Positions 1-10,090 of a stretch of 64,000 nt of DNA are shown piece after piece. The DNA is from Muricoccus roseus. Lineage in GTDB: Bacteria > Pseudomonadota > Alphaproteobacteria > Acetobacterales > Acetobacteraceae. Under the pieces are notes generated by a model. It searched no databases and was not told the DNA's origin. It saw only the letters and a list, made by a program, of their open reading frames with translations. How positions within the stretch are numbered: position 1 is the first letter of the stretch; each line of letters opens with the position of its first letter. The stretch covers positions 91,608-155,607 of the forward strand of contig NZ_FQZF01000012.1 of NCBI RefSeq assembly GCF_900141905.1. Direction: 5' to 3'. The translations under genes and the position numbers were made by a program.

Positions 1-1613
1 GTGTCCTCGATATGGCCCTTCTGCGCGCGCAGCCATCCCTTCTCGGAGAGGATGACGGTGATCGGCTCGCGCTCGACGAACTGCGCCTCGTCGAAGGCGA
101 CCGCCACGGCCTCCCTCTGCACCGTCCGCCGGTCGCCCAGCGCGCCCGAGCCGAACTTGTCGCGTGCCGCCTCGATCTCCTCGGCGATCTTGGCCCACTG
201 GGCCTTGTCGCTGGAGAGCAGCTTCTGCAGCCCCTTCAGTTCCTTGGTGAGCTTCGTGTGCTCACGCCGGATCTCCATCTCCTCCAGCTTGCGCAGGGCG
301 CGCAGGCGCATGTTGAGGACGGCCTCGGCCTGGATATCCGTCAGCTCGAAGGTCCGCATCAGGACCTCCTTCGGATGGTCCTCCTCCCGCACGATGCGGA
401 TCACCTCATCGAGGTTGAGGTAGACGATGAGATAGCCGTCCAGGATCTCCAGCCGCCGCTCGATGGCAGCCAGCCGATGGGAGGACCGGCGCACCAGCAC
501 GACCTGCCGGTGGTCCAGCCAGGCGCGCAGCACCTCGCGCAGACCCATCACGCGCGGGGTGCGCTCGGCATCCAGCACGTTCATGTTCAGCGGGATGCGG
601 CTCTCCAGCGGCGTCGCGCGGAAGAGGCTCTCCATCAGCATGGCGGGCTCGATGGTGCGGGTCTTCGGCTCCAGCACCATCCGCACCTTGTCCGTGCTCT
701 CGTCGCGCACATCCGCCAGCAGCGGCAGCTTCTTCGCCTCCAGCAGCTCCGCGATCTGCTCGATCAGGCGGGACTTCTGGACCTGGTAAGGGATTTCGGT
801 GACCACCACCTGCCAGGTGCCGTTCTTCAGCTTCTCCATGTCCCAGCGCGCGCGCAGGCGGAAGCCGCCGCGCCCGGTCTCATAGGCCTGGAGGATGCTG
901 TCGGCGGGCTCCACCATCACGCCGCCGGTCGGGAAGTCCGGGCCCGGCATGTGCAGGAGGAGCTGCGCGGTGGTCGCCTCGGGGTTGCGGATCAGCTCCA
1001 GCGCGGCGCCGCACACCTCGCCCGCGTTATGCGGCGGGATGGAGGTGGCCATGCCCACCGCGATGCCGTTCGCGCCATTGGCCAGAAGGTTCGGGAAGGC
1101 GGCCGGCAGGACGACCGGCTCCTGCTCCTCGCCGTCATAGGTCGGGCGGAAATCGACGGCATCCTCGTCGATGCCCTCCAGCAGCGCCTTGGCGACCTCC
1201 GTGAGCTTCGCCTCGGTGTAGCGCATGGCCGCGGCGTTATCGCCGTCGATATTGCCGAAATTGCCCTGGCCCTCGACCAGCGGGTAGCGCGCCGCGAAGT
1301 CCTGGGCGAGCCGCACCAGCGCCTCATAGACGCTGGCATCGCCATGCGGGTGATACTTGCCGATCACGTCGCCGACGACGCGCGCGCATTTCTTGAAGCC
1401 GCCGGCCGGGTCCAGCTTGAGCTGCTGCATGGCCCAGAGCAGCCGGCGATGCACCGGCTTCAGCCCGTCCCGCACATCCGGCAGCGAGCGCGCCATGATG
1501 GTGGACATGGCATAGGCCAGGTACCGCTCCGACAGGGCACCGGCCAGCGGCGTCTCGTGGATCCGGCCGCCTTCGGGGCCCGGGTTCGGCAATGTCTTCA
1601 CGTCGTCGGGCAT
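1..1613 (-). CDS. parC: DNA topoisomerase IV subunit A (5' part; gene runs off the left edge)
   Basis: This is the catalytic A subunit of topoisomerase IV, which decatenates replicated chromosomes with ParE. The first 537 codons are present. The breakage-reunion domain starts with [20 protein letters not shown] and carries the active-site tyrosine (about residue 132) in [11 protein letters not shown]. ParC is favoured over GyrA by the context [18 protein letters not shown]. The start is the ATG reading MPDDVKTLP; no other start fits. At the place of the quinolone-contact serine of E. coli ParC this protein has alanine ([10 protein letters not shown]). The gene diverges from the secreted repeat protein that starts 143 bases away. 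The C-terminal beta-pinwheel domain lies outside the window. Confidence 0.93.
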   Translation of the reverse strand, partial: MPDDVKTLPNPGPEGGRIHETPLAGALSERYLAYAMSTIMARSLPDVRDGLKPVHRRLLWAMQQLKLDPAGGFKKCARVVGDVIGKYHPHGDASVYEALVRLAQDFAARYPLVEGQGNFGNIDGDNAAAMRYTEAKLTEVAKALLEGIDEDAVDFRPTYDGEEQEPVVLPAAFPNLLANGANGIAVGMATSIPPHNAGEVCGAALELIRNPEATTAQLLLHMPGPDFPTGGVMVEPADSILQAYETGRGGFRLRARWDMEKLKNGTWQVVVTEIPYQVQKSRLIEQIAELLEAKKLPLLADVRDESTDKVRMVLEPKTRTIEPAMLMESLFRATPLESRIPLNMNVLDAERTPRVMGLREVLRAWLDHRQVVLVRRSSHRLAAIERRLEILDGYLIVYLNLDEVIRIVREEDHPKEVLMRTFELTDIQAEAVLNMRLRALRKLEEMEIRREHTKLTKELKGLQKLLSSDKAQWAKIAEEIEAARDKFGSGALGDRRTVQREAVAVAFDEAQFVEREPITVILSEKGWLRAQKGHIED

Positions 1614-1756
1614 GTTGGGCGGACCCGTGTTCTGCGTTCGTTCAGGTCTTTCCGTTCTAGCAGGCCGGACGCCCCGGCGCCAGGGCACGGCTCTGTTGAT
1701 GGACGGCCCGCGTCCCCCGGGTCTAGGGGGGAGCCCGCTCAAGAGGAGGACGCCGC

Positions 1757-3379
1757 ATGTCGCAACCTGGAGGGACGCCCCACCGCCGCATCCTCGCGGC
1801 CCGGCCAGCGCTGGTCCTGGGCATGGCCATGGCGGCTGCGCTCCCCGCCCTGGCGCTCACCCCTGTCGAGGCGCCCCAGCAGCTCCTGCTTCCCGTGCAG
1901 GGCGGCCAGGCGAAGAGCCCGGCCCCGCCCAGCGGCGGTGGCGGCGGAAGCGCGCCGCGCCCTCCCCAGCCCCCCGCCCCGGCCTTCGCGCTCAGCGCGG
2001 CCGACGCGGCCCGCACCCCGCCGCTGCAGCCCGATCGCCCGGTGCAGGTGACGCTCCGCCGGGGGCAGCAGGCCTTCTTCCGCGTGGCGCCCGAGGCGGG
2101 CGAGGCCTGGTCGGTCGTCACGCGCCGCCTGGGCCGGAACACGGACACCGTCCTCGCCGCGCTGGACGAGGCCGGCGCGGTGGTGACGGAGGATGACGAC
2201 GGAGGCAGCGAGAACCTCGCCTCCCGCATCGAGGTTCAGCCGGGCGACGGCGTCCGGGTGGTGCGCGCCGGGACGCTGGACAGTTCGCCCGGGCGCTTCG
2301 AGCTGGTGCTCACCCGCGAGCAGCCGATGCCGCCGCCGGATTTCGCCACCACTCAGGCGGAAGCCGCCCAGCGCCCGCCACTCGCCCTCGGCCAGCCCGT
2401 CCGCGTGCGGCTGCGGCGGAGCCAGCAGGCCTTCTTCGCCCTGCCGGAGGACCGCACGGACGTGATCGCGCTTACCCGGGACCTCTCCCAGAGCACGGAC
2501 ACGGTCCTGGCGCTGCTGGATGCCGAGGGGCGTGTGCTGGCGGAGAATGACGATGGCGGGCAGGGCCTCGCCTCCATCCTCTCCATCGCCGGGACCACCG
2601 GGCCGGTGACGCTGCGCGCCAGCCTCATCAGCGGCGGCACCGGCAGCTTCGAGGTGATGCTGGAGCGCGAGGCCCCCGCCCCCACGCCGGACTACCCCAC
2701 CAACCTCGAAGAGGCGCGCGCGCGCGGCCCGCTCGCGCCGGGGCAGAACGTGCATATCGCGCTGGGACGTGGCCGGCAGGCGATCTTCGCCCTTCCGGAG
2801 GGCCAGCCCCTCACCATCGCCACCCGCAACCTCCAGGACGAGGCTGATACGGTGCTCGCCCTGCTGGATGCGCAGGGCGAGATGATCACCGAGGACGATG
2901 ACGGCGGCGGCGGCCTCGCCTCCCGCATCCGCACGGCCGATGGGGGGCGCCCCGCCGCCTTTGTGCGGGCAACCCTGCTGAACGGGGCCCGGGGCGAGTT
3001 CGATCTCGTCGTGCAGGGCAGCGCCGCCCCCGCCCAGGGCGGCGCGCCCGCCGCCGATCTGGAGGAGGCCAGACGCCGCCCCTCGCTGATCCTCGGGGAA
3101 GCCGTCCGCGTCCAGCTCTCGGCGGGACAGGAGGCCTATTTCGCCCTGCCGCATGATGGCCGGGAGTCCCTGGCCATGACCTTCGCCCTCGGCCGGGATA
3201 CGGATACGGAGATCGCGCTCCTCGACGAGTCCGGCGAGGTGCTGGCGGAGAATGACGATGCGGAGGGCTTTGCCTCCCGCCTCAATATCCCTGCCTCGCC
3301 ACGCCCGGCCTTCCTGCGGGCGAAGCTGCTGAGCGGCGCGGGCGCGTTCAACCTGGTTCTCGTCCGGCCGGCGCCCTGA
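1757..3379 (+). CDS. Secreted protein of four tandem PPC-like repeats
   Basis: This 540-residue protein has an N-terminal signal peptide (hydrophobic stretch about residues 22-36) and a short Pro/Gly linker. Four tandem units of about 105-110 residues follow, at roughly 81-190, 197-305, 315-420 and 433-540. Each unit has the same skeleton: LxxGxxVRVxLxxGQQAFFAL, then DTVLALLD, then an acidic ENDDGG-like motif and LASRI, ending in a GxFxLVL strand. This resembles bacterial pre-peptidase C-terminal (PPC) beta-sandwich domains, but no catalytic domain is attached, so an adhesive or binding role is inference. A strong AGGAGG lies 7 bases before the ATG. It sits between recO and parC on the opposite strand and ends immediately before recO's stop, with no gap. 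Confidence 0.75.
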   Translation: MSQPGGTPHRRILAARPALVLGMAMAAALPALALTPVEAPQQLLLPVQGGQAKSPAPPSGGGGGSAPRPPQPPAPAFALSAADAARTPPLQPDRPVQVTLRRGQQAFFRVAPEAGEAWSVVTRRLGRNTDTVLAALDEAGAVVTEDDDGGSENLASRIEVQPGDGVRVVRAGTLDSSPGRFELVLTREQPMPPPDFATTQAEAAQRPPLALGQPVRVRLRRSQQAFFALPEDRTDVIALTRDLSQSTDTVLALLDAEGRVLAENDDGGQGLASILSIAGTTGPVTLRASLISGGTGSFEVMLEREAPAPTPDYPTNLEEARARGPLAPGQNVHIALGRGRQAIFALPEGQPLTIATRNLQDEADTVLALLDAQGEMITEDDDGGGGLASRIRTADGGRPAAFVRATLLNGARGEFDLVVQGSAAPAQGGAPAADLEEARRRPSLILGEAVRVQLSAGQEAYFALPHDGRESLAMTFALGRDTDTEIALLDESGEVLAENDDAEGFASRLNIPASPRPAFLRAKLLSGAGAFNLVLVRPAP

Positions 3380-4159
3380 TCAGGCGGGCGGGGGCGGCTC
3401 GCCGTTCCCGCCCGCTCCGGAGCCAGTCAGCGGCAGGAGGGCGGCCACCCGGTCCGCCAGGGCCTCCCGCGCGGCGGGCAAGGGGCGGTGCCGGGCGCCG
3501 AAGGCGTCCCGCGACAGGAAGTGGCCGGTCAGGCGCAGCGCATCGGACCAGTCACGCGGGCCGCTGGGCAGGCTCGGCTTTCGCAGGAATGGCGGCAGGC
3601 GCAGCATGCGGTCCCCATAGGGCGCCGCGATGTCCGCACGGACCGCGCGGCCGGATTTCGGCGACACATGGGTGAGATCGGCGGTGTCGCCGGTCATCGC
3701 GCAACGCGAGAGATCGAGCCCGTAGCCCAGCTCGGCCAGCAGCAGCAGCTCCCAATGGATGTAGTCCGGGATCACCTCCTCCGCGCCGCGCTGGAGATGC
3801 GCGATCACGGGCAGCAGCCCGCGAAAGACGGCCGGATGGGCCTCCCGCTCCGGCAGCGCCTCCGCCGCGACGGCGCAGGCTGAGGAGAGCAGCGCCAGCG
3901 CCATGGGGTCCTCCATCGCAAGGGCGGCGGCCGGATGGACCAGTTCTCCGCTCAGTGCGCCGAGCTGGTCCGCCAGCCGCGCCATCCAGCGCACTTCCAC
4001 GAGGTTGCCGGGCAGCCAGGTCGCGGCTTGGCTGCGGGAGGCTCCTCCCTTCACCAGCCCGGCATGGCGCCCATGCTCCTCGGTGAGCAGGGTGACGATG
4101 GCACCCCCCTCACCCAGGGGGCGCGACTCCAGCACGATGGCGGGGGCGGTCCATTCCAT
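3380..4159 (-). CDS. recO: DNA repair protein RecO
   Basis: RecO is the mediator that, with RecR (and RecF), loads RecA onto SSB-coated single-stranded DNA in gap repair. The 259-residue length is normal. The N-terminal OB-fold begins EWTAPAIVLESRPLGEGGAI, and the central helical region includes YGLDLSRCAMTGDTADLTHV, the place of the family zinc-binding segment. Only one cysteine of that segment is obvious, which is common in alphaproteobacterial RecO. It is the last gene of the lepB-rnc-era-recO series and starts 58 bases after era ends. Confidence 0.9.
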   Translation of the reverse strand: MEWTAPAIVLESRPLGEGGAIVTLLTEEHGRHAGLVKGGASRSQAATWLPGNLVEVRWMARLADQLGALSGELVHPAAALAMEDPMALALLSSACAVAAEALPEREAHPAVFRGLLPVIAHLQRGAEEVIPDYIHWELLLLAELGYGLDLSRCAMTGDTADLTHVSPKSGRAVRADIAAPYGDRMLRLPPFLRKPSLPSGPRDWSDALRLTGHFLSRDAFGARHRPLPAAREALADRVAALLPLTGSGAGGNGEPPPPA

Positions 4160-4217
4160 GCCGCGATGATGGGGCGCCCCCGGGCCGACGGCTACTCCCC
4201 GAGGCTATTCCCGACGC

Positions 4218-5171
4218 CTACTCCAGGTCTTCCAGGCCGAGCGCGCGCAGGCGTCCGCGCTCCTCATCCCAGCCGGGCCGGTCCTTCACGTTGAGGAAGA
4301 GGTGCACCGGCCGCTCCAGCAGCTTCGTCAGCTCCGCCCGGGCCCGCTGGCCGATCTCGCGGATACGGGACCCCTTGTCGCCGATCAGGATCGCCTTCTG
4401 CGAGGCGCGGCCGACATAGATGGTGCAGTCGATGCGAACGGAGCCATCCTTCCGCTCCTGCCAGGATTCGGTCTCCACCGTCGCGTGGTGGGGCACCTCC
4501 TCATGGGTCTGGCGCAGGATCTGCTCGCGCACGATCTCGGCGGCCAGCATCCGGTCCGTCACGTCCGACAGCTCGTCCTCCGGGAAGAGCCAGGGGCCTT
4601 CCGGCATGGCCTCGCAGAGCCGGGTGCGGAGCCGGTCCACCCCGTCGCCCGTCTCGGCCGAGATCATGAAGGTCTCGGCGAAATCCAGCAGCGCGGTCAG
4701 CTCCGCGGTCAGCGGCAGCAGGCGCTTGGTGTCGAACAGGTCGGTCTTGTTCAGCACCAGCCAGAGCGGCGGCGCGCCCTTGGCCAGCTTGCGGATGATG
4801 GCGCGCAGCGGGTCGGTGATGCCGGCGCGGGCATCGACCACCAGCATGGCCAGGTCCGCATCCTGCGCCCCGCCCCAGGCGGCCGCGACCATGGCGCGGT
4901 CCAGCCGCCGCCGGGGCGCGAAAATCCCGGGCGTGTCGGTCAGCACCACCTGCGACCGGCCCTCGGTGATGATGGCGCGGATGCGGAAGCGCGTGGTCTG
5001 CGGCTTGTTCGAGACGATGGAGACCTTCGCCCCGGCGAGCCGGTTCACCAGGGTGGACTTGCCCGCATTCGGGGCGCCCAGCACGGCGGCGAGGCCGGCG
5101 CGCGTCGGGCCCTCCGGCTCCGGCGGCAGCTCGGGCGAGGCCGGCGGCATGTCGTCGGTGTCCTCAGCCAC
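4218..5171 (-). CDS. era: GTPase Era
   Basis: Era is an essential GTPase that binds 16S rRNA near its 3' end during 30S maturation. The 317-residue protein has an acidic N-terminal extension of about 25 residues, then the G motifs: GAPNAGKST (G1), DTPGI (G3), NKTD (G4) and SAETG (G5). A C-terminal KH domain contains ILIGDKGSRIREIG. The start is GTG and overlaps the end of rnc by 8 bases (GTGGCTGA), which implies translational coupling of RNase III and Era, two partners in rRNA processing. Confidence 0.95.
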   Translation of the reverse strand: MAEDTDDMPPASPELPPEPEGPTRAGLAAVLGAPNAGKSTLVNRLAGAKVSIVSNKPQTTRFRIRAIITEGRSQVVLTDTPGIFAPRRRLDRAMVAAAWGGAQDADLAMLVVDARAGITDPLRAIIRKLAKGAPPLWLVLNKTDLFDTKRLLPLTAELTALLDFAETFMISAETGDGVDRLRTRLCEAMPEGPWLFPEDELSDVTDRMLAAEIVREQILRQTHEEVPHHATVETESWQERKDGSVRIDCTIYVGRASQKAILIGDKGSRIREIGQRARAELTKLLERPVHLFLNVKDRPGWDEERGRLRALGLEDLE

Positions 5172-5847
5172 GTGAGAGTTCCGTCAGCAGGGCTTCGGCT
5201 GCCAGTTGCTCGGCCGCGCGCTTGTTGTCGCCGCTCGCCTCGGCGGCACGGCCGCAGGCGCGGGCCGAAACGGTGAAGAGCGGCGCGTGGGACGGGCCCT
5301 CGGTGCTCACCAGCACGTATTCGGGAAGGCCCTGGCCGCGGCCGAGCAGGTATTCCTGCAGCCGGCTCTTGGCCGACATCGGCGGCGTGGCATCGGCCTC
5401 CAGCGCCTGGGTCCATTCGCGGCGGACGAAGTCGCGCGCCGCCTCTAGCCCGGCATCGAGGTAGAGGGCGCCGATCAGCGCCTCCGTCGCATCCGCGACG
5501 ACATTGGCGCGCTGGCGCAAACCCGTGCGGCCCTCGGCGGGGGGGATGCGCAGGGCGGCGGGCAGGCCGATGGAATCGCCCACCTTCGCCAGCGTGTCCG
5601 CGGCCACCAGCACGGCTAGGCGCTTGCCCAGCTCGCCTTCCCGCTCCTGCGGGAACCGCTCGGCGAGCCACTCGGCCATGCAGAGCGCCAGCACGCGGTC
5701 ACCCAGGAATTCCAGCCGCTCGTTGGAATCGAGCTGGCGACGCTTGGGGTCTGCGGCGGAGCGGTGGGTGAGCGCCTGCTCAAGCAGGGCCGGGTCACGG
5801 AAGCTGTGACCCAGTCGTCCGGCCAGGGCAGCGACGGGCGGCTTCAC
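5164..5847 (-). CDS. rnc: Ribonuclease III
   Basis: RNase III cleaves double-stranded RNA, including the rRNA precursor. From the GTG start (VKPPVAALAGRLGHSF) the protein is 227 residues, typical for the family. The catalytic signature NERLEFLGDRVLAL is present. A C-terminal double-stranded-RNA-binding domain includes YVLVSTEGPSHAPLF and GDNKRAAEQLAAEALL. Upstream in-frame codons belong to lepB's shadow, and AAGGGG about 10 bases before the GTG acts as ribosome-binding site. It begins 16 bases after lepB's stop and overlaps era by 8 bases. Confidence 0.94.
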   Translation of the reverse strand: MKPPVAALAGRLGHSFRDPALLEQALTHRSAADPKRRQLDSNERLEFLGDRVLALCMAEWLAERFPQEREGELGKRLAVLVAADTLAKVGDSIGLPAALRIPPAEGRTGLRQRANVVADATEALIGALYLDAGLEAARDFVRREWTQALEADATPPMSAKSRLQEYLLGRGQGLPEYVLVSTEGPSHAPLFTVSARACGRAAEASGDNKRAAEQLAAEALLTELSRG

Positions 5848-5863
5848 GGGCGGCGCCCCTTCA

Positions 5864-6616
5864 TCACCGGACCGCCGAGAAGATGCGGGACCAGCGGACG
5901 GCGAAGGGCCAGGCCCAGACCTCCCACCAGCGCGCCGAGCCATCCCAGGAGAAGAAGAGGAATTCGGCGCGGCCGACGAGGTTCTCCACCGGGATGAAGC
6001 CGACATAGCTGGTGGCGCGGCTGTCGAGCGAGTTGTCGCGGTTGTCGCCCATGGCGAAGACATGGTCGGCCGGCACGACGAATTCCTGGGTGTTGTCATA
6101 GGGGCCGTCATCCGAGGCCTCCAAGATGTCATGCGTCCGTGCGGGGGCGTTGGCGCTGGGCGGCAAGGTCTCGCGGTAGAGGCGGACCGTCATGCGCGGC
6201 CCGTCGCCCTCCACCGTATAGGGCCCGGCCGCCGTGCGGGTCACAGACTGGCCGTTCACGCGCAGGATGCCCTGGCGGACCTGGATACGGTCGCCCGGCA
6301 GGCCGATGATGCGCTTGATGTAGTCGGTGGTGCCGTCCCGCGGCAGCTTGAACACCGCAACGTCGCCGCGCGCCGGCAGGCTGCCCAGGATACGGCCGCT
6401 GAACAGGTTGGGGCTGAAGGGCAGCGAGGCCCTGGAATAGCCGTAGGAATACTTCGAGACGAACAGGTAATCGCCCACCAGCAGGGTGGGGATCATGCTG
6501 CCCGAAGGGATGTTGAAGGGCTCGAAGGCGACAGTGCGGATGCCGACGGCAATCAGGCCCGCGTAAAGGATCGTCTTCAGGCTCTCCAGCCAGCCGCCGG
6601 AGGTCTTCTTGCTCAT
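5864..6616 (-). CDS. lepB: Signal peptidase I
   Basis: This inner-membrane serine protease removes signal peptides from exported proteins. From ATG (MSKKTSGGWLESLKT) it is 250 residues: one N-terminal membrane segment (about 13-28), then the catalytic-serine motif PSGSMIPTLLVGD. The catalytic lysine lies in DYIKRIIGLPGDRI, and the late box MGDNRDNSLDSR is present. A longer upstream open frame exists, but it lacks the family's N-terminal pattern and was not used. It sits between acpS and rnc in the conserved cluster. Confidence 0.94.
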   Translation of the reverse strand: MSKKTSGGWLESLKTILYAGLIAVGIRTVAFEPFNIPSGSMIPTLLVGDYLFVSKYSYGYSRASLPFSPNLFSGRILGSLPARGDVAVFKLPRDGTTDYIKRIIGLPGDRIQVRQGILRVNGQSVTRTAAGPYTVEGDGPRMTVRLYRETLPPSANAPARTHDILEASDDGPYDNTQEFVVPADHVFAMGDNRDNSLDSRATSYVGFIPVENLVGRAEFLFFSWDGSARWWEVWAWPFAVRWSRIFSAVR

Positions 6617-6728
6617 CGTGTGCTTGCTCGCGGCCTTCACCCGGCCGGCCGAACGCCCCCGGAAGCCCGACGAGGGGGCACGGGTCGGGCCGCCGCTTGG
6701 CGCTGGGTGCGCCAGATGGGACGGGCTG

Positions 6729-7214
6729 TCAAGGAAGGCGGCCCGGCGGTGACTCCGAGGGCGGGCCGCCGGTCGGCACGACCTGGCCATGCAGGGGCAC
6801 GGCGTGGCCATGCAAGGGCACGGCCGAGATGATCACCACCGCCTCGGCATAGGGATACTCGTCGGTCATCGTCAGGCTGACCTGGGCGGCATGGCCCGGC
6901 GGCAGTATGGCGGCAAGCCGCTCGGCCGCGCCGCCGGTCATCCGCAGGGTGGGCTGGCCGGAGGGGAGGTTCACCACGCCCAGATCCCTCCAGAACACGC
7001 CGGCACGGAACCCCGTGCCGAGCGCCTTCGAGGCCGCCTCCTTCGCCGCGAAGCGCTTGGCATAGGTGGCGACGCGCGTGCGCTCGCCCCGGCGCTCCGC
7101 CTTCGCGCGCTCCGCCTCGGTGAAGATGCGCGAGAGGAAGCGGTCCCCATGGCGGGCGATGGTCCGCTCGATCCGGCGGATATCCACCATGTCATTGCCG
7201 AGACCGAGAATCAC
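6729..7214 (-). CDS. acpS: Holo-[acyl-carrier-protein] synthase
   Basis: AcpS transfers 4'-phosphopantetheine from CoA to acyl carrier protein. The N-terminus [16 protein letters not shown] carries the conserved Mg-binding Asp, and [17 protein letters not shown] is the second signature. At 161 residues it is longer than the usual 120-135. The last 25 or so residues are a Pro/Gly-rich tail with a tandem VPLHGH/VPLHGQ repeat, outside the fold. The start is GTG, and GTGA overlaps the stop of the upstream rel gene by four bases. In many alphaproteobacteria pdxJ sits between these two genes; here it does not. Confidence 0.92.
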   Translation of the reverse strand: MILGLGNDMVDIRRIERTIARHGDRFLSRIFTEAERAKAERRGERTRVATYAKRFAAKEAASKALGTGFRAGVFWRDLGVVNLPSGQPTLRMTGGAAERLAAILPPGHAAQVSLTMTDEYPYAEAVVIISAVPLHGHAVPLHGQVVPTGGPPSESPPGRLP

Positions 7215-9586
7215 GACTTGGCCCGCTCCACCTGCTCGATGCCCGGCAGCGCCCGAAGCGCCGCGATGACGCTGGACAGGTGGCGCAGGTCCTTCACCTC
7301 AAGATCCACGTTCAACTCCGCGAAGTCCGGCGCACGATGCAGGAAGCGCAGCGACTGGATGCGCGCCTCCTGCTTGGCGATCGCCGTGGTCATGCCGGCG
7401 ATGGCCGTGCTCTCGTTGGAGGTGACGACGGCGAGCCGCGCCACATGCTCGCCCGCCGCGCCGGGCGCCGAGTCCCAGTCCACGTCGATGAAGCGCTCGG
7501 GCGTGCCCGCGAAGGCATCCAGCGTGTGGCAGCCCTGCTTGTGGATGGTCACGCCGCGGCCGGTGGAGACGATGCCGACGATCCGGTCGCCCGGTACGGG
7601 GTGGCAGCAGCCGGCGAAGTTCACCTCCATGCCGGAGACGAGGCCGGTGATGCCATGCGCGACCTCCCGGCCCTTGGTGACCCGGTGGGGCACGGTCGCG
7701 CCGGGCTTCCCGCGGGCGCGGGTGAGCGCCAGGGCCTCCAGCGGGCTGACAGCCGGACGCGGCGGCCCGCGCAGCTCCGGCACGGCCGCATGCAGAACGT
7801 CCCGTGCCGTGATGTTGCCCGAGCCGACGGCGATGCAGAGTTCCTCGAAGCCCGGCTGCTTGAGCGCCTTGACCGCGGGCTCCGCGATCTTCTCCGAGAA
7901 GTCGAGCCCTTCCTGGCGGAAGGCGCGGGCGATGGCCTGGCGGCCGTTCTCGCGGCTCTCCTCGCGCTGGCGGGCCAGCACCGTGCGACGGATGCGGGCC
8001 CGCGCCTTGCCGGTGACGACGAAGCGTTCCCAGGCCGGGTTGGGCGTGCCGCCGCGGGCGGTGATGATCTCGACCTGGTCGCCATTCTCCAGCTGGTGGC
8101 GCAACGGCACGATACGGCCGTTGATCTTCGCGCCGACGCAGCTGTCGCCGATCTGGGAATGGACGTGATAGGCGAAGTCCACCGGCGTCGCGCCGCGCGG
8201 CAGCGCGATCAGGTCGCCCTTGGGGGTGAAGCAGAAGACCTGGTCCTGGTGCAGGGCGAGCTTCGTGTTCTCCAGGAAGTCCTGCGCCTCCCCGGCATTC
8301 TCCAGGATTTCCAGCAGGTCCTTGACCCAGGGGTAGCGCTTGCGGTCCCGGGAAGCGTTCACGACGCCATCCGGCCCCTGCTTGTAGATCCAGTGCGCGG
8401 CGACGCCGAACTCAGCCACCTCATGCATCTCCGGCGTCCGGATCTGCACCTCGATCTTGGCGTTGCGCCGCTCCGGCACCGTCACCCCCGTGTGGAGGGA
8501 CTGGTAGCCATTCGGCTTGGGGGTAGAGATGTAGTCCTTGAAGCGCCCGGGAACGACCCGATAGGCCGAGTGGATGGCGCCGAGCGCCGCGTAGCAGTTC
8601 GCCTTGTCGTCGGTGATGACGCGGAAGGCCATGATGTCCGAGAGCTGCTCGAACTCCACCTTCTTCGAATGCATCTTCAGCCAGATGCCATAGGCGGATT
8701 TCTCGCGCCCCTGGATCTCGATCACGGGCACTTCGGAATCGCGCAGGCGGCGGCGCAGGTCCTCGGCGATCTCGGCGATCAGGTCCGCGCCCTGGCCCCG
8801 GAGGAAGGCGAGGCGGGCATTGATGGTCTGGGAGGCATCGGGCTGGAGCTCGCGGAAGGCGCGATCCTCCAGCTCATCCTTCACCGCCTGCATGCCGATG
8901 CGCTCGGCGAGCGGCGCATAGATCTCCATCGTCTCCCGGGCCGTGCGCATGCGCCGGGCCTGCTGGGGCACGAAATGGAGGGTCCGCATGTTGTGGGTGC
9001 GGTCCGCCAGCTTCACGAGAAGGACACGGATGTCCTCGCTCATGGCCAGCACCAGCTTGCGGAAGTTCTCGGCCTGCTTTGTCCGTTCGGACTGGATTTC
9101 CAGCCGCGTCAGCTTCGTGACGCCATCCACCAGCCGGGCGATGTCGGGGCCGAAGTCGCGGGAGAGATCGGCCAGGGTAAGGCCGGTATCCTCCACCGTG
9201 TCGTGCAGCAGGGCCGTGGCGATGGTGGCGGCATCCAGCCGGTAGCCGGCCAGGATCTGCGCCACCGCGACGGGGTGGCCGATATAGGGGTCGCCGTTGT
9301 CGCGGCGCTGGTTGCGATGGGCGTGCTCGGCGGTTCGGTAGGCCCGCTCGATCATCGCGCCATCGGCGCGGGGGTCGTAACCCGTGACCAGTTCGGCCAG
9401 CGCCTTGCCGGGATCCGAGCCAAGGCCGGCATCGCCCACGAGGTCGCCGCCCGAGCCTTCGGCGGTCGGGGCCGCGGCCAGCGGAGAATCCAGGGTGTCG
9501 GGCGCGCCCGTGGCGACGCCCTCAGGTGCCCGGGGGGCACCCGGCACGGCACCGGGGGTTCGTGGGTTCCCGGTGCCGTCGGTCAT
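7211..9586 (-). CDS. relA: Bifunctional (p)ppGpp synthetase/hydrolase (Rel/SpoT)
   Basis: This enzyme makes and degrades the stringent-response alarmones. It has 791 residues. An N-terminal low-complexity stretch (about 1-68) is followed by an HD hydrolase domain with [12 protein letters not shown], and a synthetase domain with [16 protein letters not shown] and [21 protein letters not shown] domain ([16 protein letters not shown]), a conserved-cysteine region ([11 protein letters not shown]) and a C-terminal ACT domain complete it. The intact HD motif and the RFKD segment of the synthetase indicate a dual-function long Rel rather than a synthetase-only RelA. It lies 19 bases downstream of rpoZ. 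The exact start within the disordered N-terminus is uncertain. Confidence 0.93.
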   Translation of the reverse strand: MTDGTGNPRTPGAVPGAPRAPEGVATGAPDTLDSPLAAAPTAEGSGGDLVGDAGLGSDPGKALAELVTGYDPRADGAMIERAYRTAEHAHRNQRRDNGDPYIGHPVAVAQILAGYRLDAATIATALLHDTVEDTGLTLADLSRDFGPDIARLVDGVTKLTRLEIQSERTKQAENFRKLVLAMSEDIRVLLVKLADRTHNMRTLHFVPQQARRMRTARETMEIYAPLAERIGMQAVKDELEDRAFRELQPDASQTINARLAFLRGQGADLIAEIAEDLRRRLRDSEVPVIEIQGREKSAYGIWLKMHSKKVEFEQLSDIMAFRVITDDKANCYAALGAIHSAYRVVPGRFKDYISTPKPNGYQSLHTGVTVPERRNAKIEVQIRTPEMHEVAEFGVAAHWIYKQGPDGVVNASRDRKRYPWVKDLLEILENAGEAQDFLENTKLALHQDQVFCFTPKGDLIALPRGATPVDFAYHVHSQIGDSCVGAKINGRIVPLRHQLENGDQVEIITARGGTPNPAWERFVVTGKARARIRRTVLARQREESRENGRQAIARAFRQEGLDFSEKIAEPAVKALKQPGFEELCIAVGSGNITARDVLHAAVPELRGPPRPAVSPLEALALTRARGKPGATVPHRVTKGREVAHGITGLVSGMEVNFAGCCHPVPGDRIVGIVSTGRGVTIHKQGCHTLDAFAGTPERFIDVDWDSAPGAAGEHVARLAVVTSNESTAIAGMTTAIAKQEARIQSLRFLHRAPDFAELNVDLEVKDLRHLSSVIAALRALPGIEQVERAKS

Positions 9587-9605
9587 CGAATGATGCGTTT
9601 CGCGG

Positions 9606-10004
9606 TCAGCGGCGGCCGCCGAGTTCGGCCGCGATCGCGGCCTCGAGGTCGTCGCCGGACATGTCCTCGACCTGCATGCCGGCCTCGGCCGCGGTCTCCT
9701 CGTTCACGTCCATCACGCCGAAGATGTTCTCGTCGGTGGCGATCAGGTCGATCACCTCCTCCTCGACCGGCTCCGGCTCCGGAGCGCGCAGGAGGGACTT
9801 CACGATGTCCTCCTTCAGCCCCTCCAGCTCGACGGTCTGCTCGGCGATCTCGCGCAGCGCGATGACGGGGTTCTTGTCGTTGTCCCGATCCACCGTCAGC
9901 TCATCCCCGCGCGAGATCGCGCGGGCGCGCTGCGCTGCGAGCAGGACGAGGTCGAAGCGGTTGGGAACCTGGAGGATGCAGTCCTCGACCGTGACGCGGG
10001 CCAT
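9606..10004 (-). CDS. rpoZ: RNA polymerase omega subunit
   Basis: Omega assists assembly of the beta' subunit. The first 80 residues are classical: [20 protein letters not shown], then [20 protein letters not shown] and [13 protein letters not shown]. At 132 residues it carries the longer acidic tail common in alphaproteobacteria. It is placed directly before rel, as in many proteobacteria, which links polymerase and (p)ppGpp production transcriptionally. Confidence 0.93.
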   Translation of the reverse strand: MARVTVEDCILQVPNRFDLVLLAAQRARAISRGDELTVDRDNDKNPVIALREIAEQTVELEGLKEDIVKSLLRAPEPEPVEEEVIDLIATDENIFGVMDVNEETAAEAGMQVEDMSGDDLEAAIAAELGGRR

Positions 10005-10038
10005 ACCGGACTCCGAAATTGTGTGCGGGCGAACGGGT

Positions 10039-10067
10039 CAGATAGAGAGGGATGACCGGAAACACAA
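10039..10067 (-). promoter_or_regulatory. Candidate sigma-70 promoter for rpoZ-rel operon
   Basis: On the minus strand TTGTGT (10067-10062) is followed after 17 bases by TATCTG (10044-10039), giving a predicted start near 10031, about 27 bases before the rpoZ ATG. It lies in the 86-base gap after folK. This is a match by eye to a loose consensus and is unproven. Confidence 0.35.
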
Positions 10068-10090
10068 GCCCGCCAGGCCATCCCGTGGGG

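Noticed and set aside
12..2051. Long plus-strand open frame of 679 codons over parC
   Set aside because: It is the antisense shadow of the very GC-rich parC gene, has no recognisable domain, and contradicts clear ParC motifs on the other strand.
1739..3154. Minus-strand open frame with internal repetition
   Set aside because: Its repetition only mirrors the four repeats of the plus-strand secreted protein; it has no family match and no start signal.
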